A DNA stretch of 64,000 bases from Bact-08 sp964533215 (GCA_964533215.1 CAZHLJ010000002.1:220049-284048), one strand, 5' to 3'; positions 26,114-35,677 are shown, counted from the stretch's first letter. The notes: a model not told the origin generated them from the letters alone. Made by a program: numbers and translations.

Positions 26114-26223
26114 AATTTGAAGTGGCAAACCAATTTGCAATTATAAGTAAATCAATCATTTATGAGTCATGCTTGTAAATGATTAATAATCAGTTACATA
26201 CTAATTGATTTGCCACTTAAATT
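26114..26223. repeat. MITE/REP-like element with terminal inverted repeats
   Basis: About 110 bases. The left end AATTTGAAGTGGCAAACCAA (from 26114) and the right end, read on the opposite strand as AATTTAAGTGGCAAATCAA, are inverted repeats differing by one gap and one mismatch. Inside is a 9-bp hairpin, AATCATTTA (26154-26162) / TAAATGATT (26176-26184). The hairpin and linker resemble 18082-18135 beside the transposase. It fills the gap between the convergent lipocalin and wzi genes and covers the wzi stop codon, so it may also act as a terminator. Confidence 0.6.
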
Positions 26224-27598
26224 TTAAACCAAAACCAAACTGATCCTTCAGGAGCTCGCCAAAATCGGCGGCAAACTGTCCGGATACTGAAAGCGGATAT
26301 TTTTCGCTTTTCCAGATGAACTCAGCAAGCGAGCAGAACTGCTTACGCAAAGGTGTGTATGGCTTGCTATATGTACCAAAGTTACGGGAATAGGTCAGCA
26401 GAGTCTTCCATGCAATCTGTTTTGAAACATAACCTTTGGCACCCACATGAAATGCAGAGATGCGGTTGTTCCCAAAGCCTGAAACAATACCATCTGCATT
26501 GCGGACGAGCGGGTAAAACAAAGGAGAACCCATGCTGTATCCATAGTAGGAGAAGCCTGTCTGATAGACACTATGATTGAAGTAATCATCCCGCCCTTGT
26601 GCGTCATTCCAACGCCCGGAAGCCACAGAACTGCTCCCGCTTTGATGTTTAGTATACATATACTCGAACAGGAGTTCGTCAATTATGGACCCGCTCTTGT
26701 TTTTGGATAGATACAAGGAGTAGATGTTATCCCTGAAATTTAATAGTTCCATTCCGGAGCCGTCTTCAAAAGGATGGCTTATGCGAAGCTGTAGTTGATA
26801 ATCAGACAGATCCTTTTCTGCAAAAATAGTGTATGAACCTATTTGATTGCCTGCAACGTTGTTTTGATCTCCTTCTACAAACTTAGAGCTCCCTTTTATA
26901 CCAAGTATATACCGGAAATAACTTCCAAAATCGTCAGGCAGTTGTCCATATCTGGAAGATTTACCCCCCCAGAACGCAAACCGGTCTATTTCCAAAGAAA
27001 GCTTGAGAGTCTTGTTTATCAAAAACTGTCCACCAAGTAAAGTATGGTGCAAGTGTGGACGTTGGTCTATACGATCGTCTAATAAAATCCCCTCATCGTA
27101 TGAGGCTTTGAACCGCAACCATTTTTTAGCAAACAGAAAAGGAATGTAACCCGATGTAGAGAGCCTAACCATAGGATAGGGGCGAAAATTTAATGAGCGT
27201 ACAATATTTCCATTACTAGAAGACAACCCTCCAAGAATTACCTCATCTGCAAAGTTTCCAGCCTTAAAAGAGAGAGTTTTCCCTGCAAAGCCGGCCCAAG
27301 CCTGAATGATTTTAGCTTCAGTATTCTTGTCTGATACAGAAAGGGTAATGTCTGTGCCGTAACTTACTTTATACCGGTTCCTGATTGAAATATAGCCCGA
27401 GAGTTGCCCTTCTGTCAGCCATTGCCAGGAGGCAGAAGGTGAATATTTTCCCAGGTTATTGCTTGTAAACCAAAAAGGAAGGCCTTCTCTGTTCCCGGAA
27501 ATGCCAGTCGTTTCCAAGCTTGCAGAAAAGGTGTTTTTCTGGGAATAAGAGAGATGGAAGCATATAAGGCAAATAGAGGTCAATATGACTTTTTTCAT
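26201..27598 (-). CDS. Wzi-family capsule assembly outer-membrane protein
   Basis: 465-aa predicted outer-membrane beta-barrel of the Wzi family, which anchors capsule polysaccharide at the cell surface. A signal peptide (about 1-19, ending LSYSQ) is followed by many short amphipathic strands; GLPFWFTSNNLGKYSPSA near the N-terminus is typical of the Bacteroidetes Wzi-like group, and the protein ends in an aromatic-containing strand. It is the last gene of the 31-gene polysaccharide locus and its ATG overlaps the preceding stop by 4 bases. Its last codons lie inside the repeat element at 26114-26223. Confidence 0.82.
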   Translation of the reverse strand: MKKVILTSICLICFHLSYSQKNTFSASLETTGISGNREGLPFWFTSNNLGKYSPSASWQWLTEGQLSGYISIRNRYKVSYGTDITLSVSDKNTEAKIIQAWAGFAGKTLSFKAGNFADEVILGGLSSSNGNIVRSLNFRPYPMVRLSTSGYIPFLFAKKWLRFKASYDEGILLDDRIDQRPHLHHTLLGGQFLINKTLKLSLEIDRFAFWGGKSSRYGQLPDDFGSYFRYILGIKGSSKFVEGDQNNVAGNQIGSYTIFAEKDLSDYQLQLRISHPFEDGSGMELLNFRDNIYSLYLSKNKSGSIIDELLFEYMYTKHQSGSSSVASGRWNDAQGRDDYFNHSVYQTGFSYYGYSMGSPLFYPLVRNADGIVSGFGNNRISAFHVGAKGYVSKQIAWKTLLTYSRNFGTYSKPYTPLRKQFCSLAEFIWKSEKYPLSVSGQFAADFGELLKDQFGFGLKFKWQIN

Positions 27599-28611
27599 TT
27601 CAAACGTCTTTTTATAAAACCAACAGGTCTATATAAATAATACACTATTCTTAAAGAAGAGTCAACATTGGCTATGTCAACCGGACGGAAAAGTGACCCG
27701 GAGAGAACTTCTATTTTATAATACAAGCCTTTAAACAGAAGCATAAGGTATAGGTAATTATATATGATATCCTTGATTGGAGGCTTATCGGAGATATTGC
27801 TGGCAATTGATTTATGAGTTAAATTAATAAGAAATGGGGGAAAGTGATGGTACCCTTTGAAGGGAAAATTAGTATTGAAGTACTCATGTAAAAGAAAGTT
27901 GACCTGCGCAATAATTCGCCCTGCTTTAAATTTTACAGCAAGTTCTTTGAATTTTGCTTCAGAGACATCCTTCATTGGATAATCCTTGATATCCATCAGC
28001 CATTTAAACCTGCTCCATCCATGTTTGGCACCATGAATCAATAAGAAAAGCAGCTCAAATTCTTTATTCAGACAAGTGAATTTGCGTCCTGCAAAATCCT
28101 CTTCGACAAGATTTTCAGCAACCATGGATTTTAATTTTGATTGAGATACAGGCAACACCTGCATTAAAGTCCAGTGGATTTCTACAATATATTTATTGTG
28201 GATGTTGTAAAAGCAAAGATGGTTGGACTTTTCAAAAATCAATTCTTGCTGAGTTATGTTTTTTGGCCATAATACCCCATTCTCAAAGCAGAAACCATTA
28301 TTTAAAAGAATTTTGACAACAGTCTCTACCATCTCCATTTCAATTAAGATGTCGATATCTTTCGAAAACCTAACGGCAGGATCCTTATATATTCGGTAGG
28401 AGAGTAAAGGCCCCTTAATTGGTATAAATGAAATGTTGTTTTGCCGCAGAATATCTGTAACAGATAAGAAATAGCCGACGAATTCCAGTAGATTTAATTT
28501 TTCCTGTAAAAATTCATTTCGTGTATTCTCTTCCAGCCAAAAATCTATCTGCTGATGGCTAAGGCGATGTCTTTCGTGGAGATAGGTGCGGTCGGTCACA
28601 AGTTTATTCAT
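27595..28611 (-). CDS. Nucleotidyltransferase-fold protein (NTP_transf_5-like)
   Basis: 338 aa. The segment IPIKGPLLSYRIYKDP...RFSKDIDILI (about 62-88) matches the NTP_transf_5 family of polymerase-beta-fold nucleotidyltransferases, with Asp-x-Asp as the metal-binding pair. Other blocks (HWTLMQVLP, LLFLLIHGAKHGWSRFKWLMDI) are also characteristic of the family. The substrate is unknown; homologues occur in polysaccharide and peptide-modification clusters, sometimes with PqqD proteins. It overlaps the upstream fusion gene by 8 bases and wzi by 4, so it is firmly part of the locus. Confidence 0.78.
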   Translation of the reverse strand: MNKLVTDRTYLHERHRLSHQQIDFWLEENTRNEFLQEKLNLLEFVGYFLSVTDILRQNNISFIPIKGPLLSYRIYKDPAVRFSKDIDILIEMEMVETVVKILLNNGFCFENGVLWPKNITQQELIFEKSNHLCFYNIHNKYIVEIHWTLMQVLPVSQSKLKSMVAENLVEEDFAGRKFTCLNKEFELLFLLIHGAKHGWSRFKWLMDIKDYPMKDVSEAKFKELAVKFKAGRIIAQVNFLLHEYFNTNFPFKGYHHFPPFLINLTHKSIASNISDKPPIKDIIYNYLYLMLLFKGLYYKIEVLSGSLFRPVDIANVDSSLRIVYYLYRPVGFIKRRLK

Positions 28612-30658
28612 ACTTGGAGAAGCTATTAGAATAAATTTTGGGAATAGAATTTATGGCTTTAATTACTTTTTCAAAGTCCAGCCCGATTATTTCCAGATAC
28701 CACCGCAGGGATTCAAATCGTGGGCGATTTTCGTCTTCCACCAATTTTAATGCGGTTTCACGATCGAGCATCCCCTCACGGATCTGGTTGCTGCGGAATG
28801 TGTCATATTCAGAAAAACCAGCTACTGTATGATAGATGTAATTGTAAAAACTCGCAGTCCCATCACCAATTCTCCATGTTGTATTTGTATCGGAGGCTAA
28901 CTCCCAGTCATACTCTTTTGTCAATAGAGTATTCACCTCTTTTTCGTCCCATTGGTAATAGTCGAAAAGATGGTAGTAATCTTTCTTAGGGGAAATATAA
29001 CGGACAATAAAAGATCCAAGACTGTCTATCATAGAGCTGTTAAAATACCCTGGGCTTTTAAGCATATTGGTGCCTACAAACTTGAAAAGTTTTATTTGAT
29101 CTTGTCTTGAAAGAGAATAAATGGTCTCTTTATCGAAATTTGGTTTTAGTCCGGCAAAACCAGTCTTGAAATTTGTGTTTTCAAGATTGTTGATTCCCCA
29201 GATGTTCAAATCTATTCCAGTTTGTTTTTTTACCTGATTACAGTAGTAAAAGAAAAATTTATCGCCAGCCATGAATAATGGAATCATGCCAAGGGCTGGA
29301 TTTTTCAACCATGCCTCTATGTTTTTTCGGATATTCTCCCTTTTACGGCGTATGTCTGCAGATACAATAATATTTTCCACACCAAGTTTACCGCAGACTC
29401 TGGCAATATTTCTTCTTCCAAGATCTGTAACCATACCCCAATCGTATGTAAATGCAATGGGATTCAATCCAAGATTCTTTTTTATAATATGCAAGGAATA
29501 TGTGCTATCCCTGCCACCACTGAATGGCACAATACAATCTGGCCTTCCTTTTGCTTTCCTGTAAGGTTTTACAATATTATCTAGCTCGTCAAGGGATTTA
29601 ACAGCTCTGGAAGTTTTGTGATTATGGCAATAATTACATACACCTTCTGAGTCAAATTCGATAAAAGGAAAAGTCTCCGGCAATATGCATCTAGTGCATC
29701 TCCTTAAATTTCTTGCAAAATCAATATTATCTTCGAGTAAATTATATAGTGGGCTCTCTTTGTCGCTGTTTATAAATGAGGAAGGATCAATGACAAACTC
29801 TTTCTTTTTATTGCTATTTGTTAGTTCATTTTTTTCTACTGAAAAATGTGTGTTTTCACTACCAAAATTAAAAATTGGATTAACCACTTTTAAATCAAGA
29901 TGTTGTTTTGCAAAAGTGCTGCATTTTACAATTAGCCCATTATCGGGTGAAAGCTGTACAATCTCAACTGTGTTAGTGAAAGTCTTATATGGATTATCGC
30001 ATTTTAATTGTTCAAGAATATATTTTTCTGAAGCAAAAACCAGATAATTCTCGTTATCTGTCATATAGTACAAAGACCCGTTATTAGTTGCCAATATAAA
30101 GTAGTCGTAGTTATTAAACATAATACCAAGAGAAAAAGTTCCTTTTAAGAGAGAGAGGGCAGAGGAAACAGCCTCTGGTATATTGCAGTTTTTCTCAAGT
30201 TTATCACTTATTAGTGATGGGATTATTTCCGTGTCTATTAAATATTTCCTATGCAAATTGGAATGAGATGCCCACAGCTCTTCCACATTGACAATAATTC
30301 CATTGTGAACAACAACCATCTCGTCTTTAATTACCGGCTGATTGTTTACTTGAATTAATTGAGAGCCATTTGTGACAAGACGTGCATGTCCAAAAGCAAA
30401 AAAGTTATTATCTCTATTATAAGACGAAATGTTTTGACTTAAGGAAACATTATATTCTCTTGATCTTAATAAATGGCTGATTGGAATATCACCTTTGATT
30501 ATGCTTATTTGCTTTGACTCGAGGTTGCGAAAAGCAATACCTGAAGAGTCCTTTCCTCTTGATTCGGATAATAACGCAATCCTTTTCAGCGTTTTTGCGA
30601 TATTCTTTGCTGTTATATTGGATTGTGGCTTTACAATAATACCGAAAATTCCACACAT
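28604..30658 (-). CDS. Fusion of class II glutaminase and WbpG-type sugar amidotransferase
   Basis: 684 aa joining two enzymes. Residues 1-240 are a class II glutamine amidotransferase domain: Cys2 right after the initiator Met (MCGIFGI), GHARLVTNG (90-98), VVHNGIIVN (116-124). Residues about 315-684 are an N-acetyl-sugar amidotransferase of the WbpG/PseA type: four cysteines as CTRC and CNYC (321, 324, 341, 344) and the PP-loop FSGGRDSTYS (379-388). WbpG-type enzymes convert an acetamido to an acetamidino group using ammonia normally delivered by a separate HisH-type (class I) glutaminase; here an unrelated class II glutaminase is built in. A Lys/Ser-rich linker (about 270-310) joins the halves. 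The sugar substrate is not evident. Confidence 0.88.
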   Translation of the reverse strand: MCGIFGIIVKPQSNITAKNIAKTLKRIALLSESRGKDSSGIAFRNLESKQISIIKGDIPISHLLRSREYNVSLSQNISSYNRDNNFFAFGHARLVTNGSQLIQVNNQPVIKDEMVVVHNGIIVNVEELWASHSNLHRKYLIDTEIIPSLISDKLEKNCNIPEAVSSALSLLKGTFSLGIMFNNYDYFILATNNGSLYYMTDNENYLVFASEKYILEQLKCDNPYKTFTNTVEIVQLSPDNGLIVKCSTFAKQHLDLKVVNPIFNFGSENTHFSVEKNELTNSNKKKEFVIDPSSFINSDKESPLYNLLEDNIDFARNLRRCTRCILPETFPFIEFDSEGVCNYCHNHKTSRAVKSLDELDNIVKPYRKAKGRPDCIVPFSGGRDSTYSLHIIKKNLGLNPIAFTYDWGMVTDLGRRNIARVCGKLGVENIIVSADIRRKRENIRKNIEAWLKNPALGMIPLFMAGDKFFFYYCNQVKKQTGIDLNIWGINNLENTNFKTGFAGLKPNFDKETIYSLSRQDQIKLFKFVGTNMLKSPGYFNSSMIDSLGSFIVRYISPKKDYYHLFDYYQWDEKEVNTLLTKEYDWELASDTNTTWRIGDGTASFYNYIYHTVAGFSEYDTFRSNQIREGMLDRETALKLVEDENRPRFESLRWYLEIIGLDFEKVIKAINSIPKIYSNSFSKYE

Positions 30659-30669
30659 ATTCTAATAGA

Positions 30670-31725
30670 TTAAATGTTAAACGGATTCTCAAATAACTGT
30701 ATCATAAAAGCCGATAAATCGATTTTTTCCTTTAGCATCAAACTTCTTTTTTTCTCGTGCTGTTTTTTTAAGTCCGGAATCTCAAGCATCTTTTCTATAC
30801 GTGAATACATCTCTTCAAATTTAACTGGCGGAAAATTATATGATAACTCATATTTGGACTCCTTCTCTTCCATAACACTTATTTTTCCAACAAAATCATT
30901 GCACCTGAACGCAGGAGTTCCTAGTACAGCCGCTTCTGAGGTCATGGTCTGACTATCTCCAATAAACATTTGGGCATAATATAAAGCATGAGTGATATCT
31001 GCAGGCCTGATATGTATTTTGTATTGTTCAAACTCTTTTGGGAGTTCTCTTTCAGATGAAATATAGACTAAGCCATGTTTGGATAAAAGTTGTATAAGCC
31101 TGTTAATTTGCTCATTTGACAGACCTCTCATCCCAACATCATGATAGGCTCTCAGTGAAACCAATCTCAGAATGAAATATGGCATCAATTCCGGATTAAA
31201 CTCTCTGACTATATCAATATTTGGATTGAAAACGTTTGGGTGCAAATATGCCAACTCCTTGTAACCTGCAAATCCGATTTTCTTTGAATTAAATTTACCT
31301 AAGTCCGTAATGTCAGGAGCCAGAATCTTAGTAGCCTGTGAAAGCACTAAAGAAAACTGCCTCACTACACTCAAATCATCGTCACAAAATACGATTGAAG
31401 GAACTCTTCTTAGTTTCCCGATATATACTAACAGGTCATCAGTAATAAATAAGTCATATTTCTTTCCCCGGGTAAATTTAAACAAACGATATATTGTCCT
31501 GAAGAGATTTATTCCTGAACTTATGTAGGAAGGAATACCTTTCATTTTTCGCCCCTCAGGAAAAATATTTTTATAGTCCCATCCTTCGGCTTTTACAAGA
31601 TCCTCAAGGACATCCTTTGAGGTAATTAAAATATCAACATTGTGTCCTCGGCTTTTAAGTTCATTTATGGTATGTCTGAAGAGATGAAATTTTGATGGAT
31701 GAACAAAGAAAAACAGGTAATTCAT
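30670..31725 (-). CDS. DUF354-family glycosyltransferase-like protein
   Basis: 351 aa, resembling the DUF354 family, which has a GT-B-like fold related to UDP-GlcNAc 2-epimerases and glycosyltransferases. Clues: the N-terminal FFFVHPSKFHLFRHTINELKSRGH, DLFITDDLLVYIG, and the C-terminal FIGDSQTMTSEAAVLGTPAFR, the nucleotide-binding half. Homologues occur in archaeal and bacterial polysaccharide clusters. It sits between two amidotransferase genes (11-base gap and 1-base overlap), so it likely handles the same modified sugar, as a transferase. Exact activity unknown. Confidence 0.78.
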   Translation of the reverse strand: MNYLFFFVHPSKFHLFRHTINELKSRGHNVDILITSKDVLEDLVKAEGWDYKNIFPEGRKMKGIPSYISSGINLFRTIYRLFKFTRGKKYDLFITDDLLVYIGKLRRVPSIVFCDDDLSVVRQFSLVLSQATKILAPDITDLGKFNSKKIGFAGYKELAYLHPNVFNPNIDIVREFNPELMPYFILRLVSLRAYHDVGMRGLSNEQINRLIQLLSKHGLVYISSERELPKEFEQYKIHIRPADITHALYYAQMFIGDSQTMTSEAAVLGTPAFRCNDFVGKISVMEEKESKYELSYNFPPVKFEEMYSRIEKMLEIPDLKKQHEKKRSLMLKEKIDLSAFMIQLFENPFNI

Positions 31726-32885
31726 TATTTTTTTTGATTGCGCATTTCTGCTTGAAACATAGATTGAGGTTTATGAATGAAAACCAGTTTTAAAATTGGA
31801 TTTGCAATTTTTGTTAATTTGCTTAGGATGAAACTATATGAAGGATAATCATGAAAAGTTTTATTTTTCTGATTCATAATATGATCGAACTCATCTTGGG
31901 TAATACCAAGTTTATTCAATACAACGCCAATCAGCTCTTTGATCTCGCTGTCATTATAAGGTTTCTTATTTATTTCATTTACAGCGTAATCTCTGGAAAT
32001 TTCCTTGCTCAGTATTTGCGCTGAGTATGTTATTTTCCTTTTATCTATTCCAAATTTCTCGTATAGCCAGTATGTTAGTGCAAATTTTGTAAAAATGTTT
32101 TCGTGGTGATGGCCGCCATAGTATTCCCATCCATATTTTTCAGCAAGAAATGCCTGTGCCTTTGTTTTATTGTAATCCAGATAATAGAAAGGGTATATGC
32201 TCTTGATTTTTTTGATGAATCCGTAATACAGAACATTGGACAATGTGTAGTTCGGAAAATTATTCAACTTTATTTTTCCAAATTTTTTGTGGATTGCCAG
32301 GAGTTGCCGCCCATCACCATATGTCCATTCTTCCGGTTGAGAACCTTCTGATCTGAAATCGTTGCCGCGTAAAATATATTTGATACCCTCCCTTTTTGCT
32401 ATTTTATACAAGGCAGATTTTATTGCAAGATCGGATGGAATATCTATCCAAGGTAATTCGGCAAGCATATAAGAGTGAAGTAAATCTGAAATTTCGTCCT
32501 TATCAACTGTAAATATCTCCAGATCGATGTTTAATTTGCTGGTCATTAACTTTGCATTCTTATCAGAAATCTCAGTGTTAAAGCCATTGTCTACTCCAAC
32601 TGCAAGTGGCCTTAGATTATACTCTTTGGCAACATGTAGCAGGTATGAACTGTCAGTGCCTCCACTGACACCAATAATGCAATCATATCGTTTCCCCTTT
32701 CCATCATTTTTTATTTTTTCAATGATTTTATTCCATTCTTTAAGGCCGGTTTCTCCTCTTGGGTACGCCTCTTCAAGAGTATGGAATAGTTTGGCATAAT
32801 TTGAAACTCCATTTTCGTCAAATTCGATTCCCGGGATAGATTCATCCCAAAGACCTTCGGTGCATACTTTTCCTTTAAATGACAT
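31725..32885 (-). CDS. WbpG-like N-acetyl-sugar amidotransferase lacking the cysteine motif
   Basis: 386 aa with a PP-loop ATP pyrophosphatase core (CIIGVSGGTDSSYLLHVA, near residue 70) like WbpG/PseA. The N-terminal segment aligns with the other two amidotransferases here, but where they have CxxC...CxxC this one has CTEG...SNYA, so three of the four zinc-type cysteines are gone. It overlaps the DUF354 gene by 1 base and lies 27 bases after an asparagine-synthase homologue, which could supply ammonia or act on the same sugar. It may amidate a carboxylate or amidinate an acetamido group; the sequence does not say which. Confidence 0.82.
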   Translation of the reverse strand: MSFKGKVCTEGLWDESIPGIEFDENGVSNYAKLFHTLEEAYPRGETGLKEWNKIIEKIKNDGKGKRYDCIIGVSGGTDSSYLLHVAKEYNLRPLAVGVDNGFNTEISDKNAKLMTSKLNIDLEIFTVDKDEISDLLHSYMLAELPWIDIPSDLAIKSALYKIAKREGIKYILRGNDFRSEGSQPEEWTYGDGRQLLAIHKKFGKIKLNNFPNYTLSNVLYYGFIKKIKSIYPFYYLDYNKTKAQAFLAEKYGWEYYGGHHHENIFTKFALTYWLYEKFGIDKRKITYSAQILSKEISRDYAVNEINKKPYNDSEIKELIGVVLNKLGITQDEFDHIMNQKNKTFHDYPSYSFILSKLTKIANPILKLVFIHKPQSMFQAEMRNQKK

Positions 32886-32912
32886 ATTCGTTGATTATTA
32901 AGAGGTTGATTT

Positions 32913-34742
32913 TCAGTCTATATATTTTCTTAGCCACAATTCAAGATGTATTACCTTCCAAATAGTATTTGCTGCATTTTTTTTCCTATTAAGGTGGTCC
33001 GAGTAGAGCTTACGGAATGCTTTCAGGTTGAAATATATTCTGTTTTTAAAAGAATCGGAGTCAATAATCTTATTTATGAATTCGCTAAATTCCGGAGTTC
33101 TGAACCATTCATTTTCGGGTGTTTCAAACCCTACTTTGGATTTTCTCGTTCTTATTTTTTCCGGCAAAATGCCGGTTAATCCTTCCCGAAGAATATATTT
33201 AGTCCATCCGTCTTTAAATATTTGACTGGATTTACAAGCTAGTGAATTTTCAATTAATCTGTGATCCAAAAAAGGGAATCTTGTTTCAATAGAGAAATAC
33301 ATCCCTGACTTGTCTGCCCAAAGCAGATTATGCTCAAATTTGTATTCAAAATGGCGGATAAAGAAGTCTCTCAGAGATTTAGATGCGTAAAGATTTTTAA
33401 CCACAATTTCGGAGGCCTTCTTATGAGTTTTATAAAAAGTGTTGTCAATTATATTAATTCTACGATTGGACATAAACAGCTTAAGAAAGGCAGGGGACAT
33501 GAAATAGACAAAGAATTTTAATGTACATAGCAGCTTGCCAAATTTTTTTAAAAATATAAGTTCCCGGATAAAGGTTTTAATTTTGAATTTAAGAATCAAC
33601 TCCTTGAGATATAATCCATAGAAGTAATCGTAACCTCCGAGAACCTCATCCGCTCCTTGTCCATTAAGAATTACAGTAGAATGTCTTTTCGCAAGTTCCA
33701 TGACCTTGAACTCAGCATACTCAGATGTTCCTGGAATAGGTTCAGAAAGAGCCTCAATATATTTGTCCAGATTTTTCAACAAGTCAATCGGTGATGGCTT
33801 CGTACTATGAAGCATCATGTTTGAGCCTATGTATTCGTTGATATATTCTTGCTCATCTCCGACATCTCCAGTCTCGTATATGGCAGAATAGGAATGGAAG
33901 CTTGAGTGATTGTGTTCCTTTAATATTGTTGAAGCTATTGCTGATGAGTCCAAGCCTCCACTTAGACAAATCCCAACCGGGACGTCACTTCTTAATTGGA
34001 TTTCAATTGAATCTTTCAGACAGTTGTAATAATCTGCGGGAGTGTTGAACCCCTTCCCTTTAAGTTCATTTCTAATATTATACCAACGTCTGTTTTCGAT
34101 TTTGTTACCCTGAATTTTTAGGAAACAACCAGGACGAAGCTTCTTTACCTCCTTGAAAAAAGAGTTCTCGTTATAATTTGTGCGATTGAGTAGTAAATAA
34201 TTTAAAATTACATCATTATCAGCAGTAGGTTTTTGTCCCATTGCTGAAAGTATGGGAGGAATGTCGCTTGCGAAGATAAAACGATTGTCATCTTTAAAAT
34301 AGTAGAATGGCTTGATGCCAAAACGGTCTCTGGCAATAAAAAGTTGCTTTTCCAGAATATCATATATTACCATTGAAAACATGCCATTGAACTTGTCAAG
34401 ACATTTTTCGCCCCATTTAATATAACTATTGAGAACTACCTCTGTGTCAGAGTTACTGTTAAAAGAGAAGCTGTCTTTTAACTCATCTCTGATTTCAAGA
34501 TAGTTATACACCTCTCCGTTAAAAATTATACAATAACGATTGTCAGAAGAGAACATAGGTTGGTGTCCGGCTAATGATAAATCAAGAATACTAAGCCGAA
34601 CAAAGCCAAGACCGATATTATCATCTAAATATACGCCATCGTCATCAGGCCCACGATGCTTTTGAATTTGCATCATTTTTCTTATGGATTCCTCCTTGAC
34701 AGATTCTCCATTAAAATTTATTATTCCACAGATTCCGCACAT
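32913..34742 (-). CDS. asnB: Asparagine synthase (glutamine-hydrolysing) homologue
   Basis: 609 aa with an N-terminal class II glutaminase (MCGICGIINFNGE, Cys2; RGPDDDG; FNGEVYNYLEIR) and a C-terminal AsnB synthetase domain with the PP-loop CLSGGLDSSAIAS. In polysaccharide loci such paralogues (for example WbpS in Pseudomonas aeruginosa) amidate uronic acids rather than making asparagine. That fits here: the locus also holds a UDP-sugar dehydrogenase (58949-60256) and a 4-epimerase (35678-36688), the two steps for a UDP-HexNAcA. The substrate is inference. It abuts the GT4 gene with no gap. Confidence 0.93.
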   Translation of the reverse strand: MCGICGIINFNGESVKEESIRKMMQIQKHRGPDDDGVYLDDNIGLGFVRLSILDLSLAGHQPMFSSDNRYCIIFNGEVYNYLEIRDELKDSFSFNSNSDTEVVLNSYIKWGEKCLDKFNGMFSMVIYDILEKQLFIARDRFGIKPFYYFKDDNRFIFASDIPPILSAMGQKPTADNDVILNYLLLNRTNYNENSFFKEVKKLRPGCFLKIQGNKIENRRWYNIRNELKGKGFNTPADYYNCLKDSIEIQLRSDVPVGICLSGGLDSSAIASTILKEHNHSSFHSYSAIYETGDVGDEQEYINEYIGSNMMLHSTKPSPIDLLKNLDKYIEALSEPIPGTSEYAEFKVMELAKRHSTVILNGQGADEVLGGYDYFYGLYLKELILKFKIKTFIRELIFLKKFGKLLCTLKFFVYFMSPAFLKLFMSNRRINIIDNTFYKTHKKASEIVVKNLYASKSLRDFFIRHFEYKFEHNLLWADKSGMYFSIETRFPFLDHRLIENSLACKSSQIFKDGWTKYILREGLTGILPEKIRTRKSKVGFETPENEWFRTPEFSEFINKIIDSDSFKNRIYFNLKAFRKLYSDHLNRKKNAANTIWKVIHLELWLRKYID

Positions 34743-35669
34743 TTATTGTAGAATTTTTTGATAGATGTAAATTAGTTTCTGAGCAATGTCCGAAGAATTA
34801 AGTCCTATTTCAGCAATACGTTCCCTACCAGCAGTGCTTACTTTCTGGATGGAAAAATCTAATGCATTTTCAATGTTTTTTGCAATATTTTCAACATCAT
34901 TTGTGGTAAGATAGCACCCATCGGTGTTACCAAGTATCCACTCTGTATCACCAACGTTTGTTGTAACGATAGGTCGGTTGCAAGCCATAGCCTCCTTTAT
35001 TACGTTGGGAGAACCCTCTGCAGGGCTTGTAAGCAGCACAACATCAGCAGCATTGTAATAGTATACCATTTCTTCTGTCGGGATACCTGCCAAAGACTTT
35101 ACTTCATTTTTTTGTTTAACATGGTTTATAGCTTTCTCTGCTAGCTTCCAGTTTTTTTCCGGTCGGTTTGGATTAGCAGCAAATAATATGATATTATTAT
35201 TTAAATCCCACTTCAGATGTTCTCTTGCAATATTTTTCGATATTGCATGAAACATATCAAGATCAACACCGTTTGGAATGACATGAGCTTTTACAATACC
35301 TGATTTTTTTTTCAGTTTCTCTGTTTTGACAATAGTCTCTTTCCAACATAGACGAGAGAATAGTCTTGTAATCCAGTTAAAATTTGAGTTATTTATGTCA
35401 CTTCCCATTAAGGATGTGATAACTGGCTGTTTTGGGAAAGTCATGCATACTAGGTATCCGCAAAAGGAATAATGTGCATGAATGATATCGGGCCTAATTT
35501 TTCTGATATATGACGACAATTTTCCGACATTACATAGATATCCCCAAAAACCTTTTCCAACCACATCGTAGTAATACATATCAACTCCCGCTTTTGAAAG
35601 GGATAATCCCTGCAATGTACTTATTGGGTCTTTATAGACATTTCCGCTACGAACAAATAATATTTTCAT
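34743..35669 (-). CDS. Glycosyltransferase family 4
   Basis: 308-aa GT-B retaining glycosyltransferase. The donor-binding half shows NRPEKNWKLAEKAI and PAEGSPNVIKEAMACNRPIVTTNVGDTEW, in which E-x7-E spacing is typical of GT4. The N-terminal half has DIIHAHYSFCGYL. It is a little shorter than usual GT4 enzymes (about 350-400 aa). Adds one sugar of the repeat unit on the cytoplasmic face of the membrane; donor and acceptor unknown. Confidence 0.9.
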   Translation of the reverse strand: MKILFVRSGNVYKDPISTLQGLSLSKAGVDMYYYDVVGKGFWGYLCNVGKLSSYIRKIRPDIIHAHYSFCGYLVCMTFPKQPVITSLMGSDINNSNFNWITRLFSRLCWKETIVKTEKLKKKSGIVKAHVIPNGVDLDMFHAISKNIAREHLKWDLNNNIILFAANPNRPEKNWKLAEKAINHVKQKNEVKSLAGIPTEEMVYYYNAADVVLLTSPAEGSPNVIKEAMACNRPIVTTNVGDTEWILGNTDGCYLTTNDVENIAKNIENALDFSIQKVSTAGRERIAEIGLNSSDIAQKLIYIYQKILQ

Positions 35670-35677
35670 ATTCTAAT

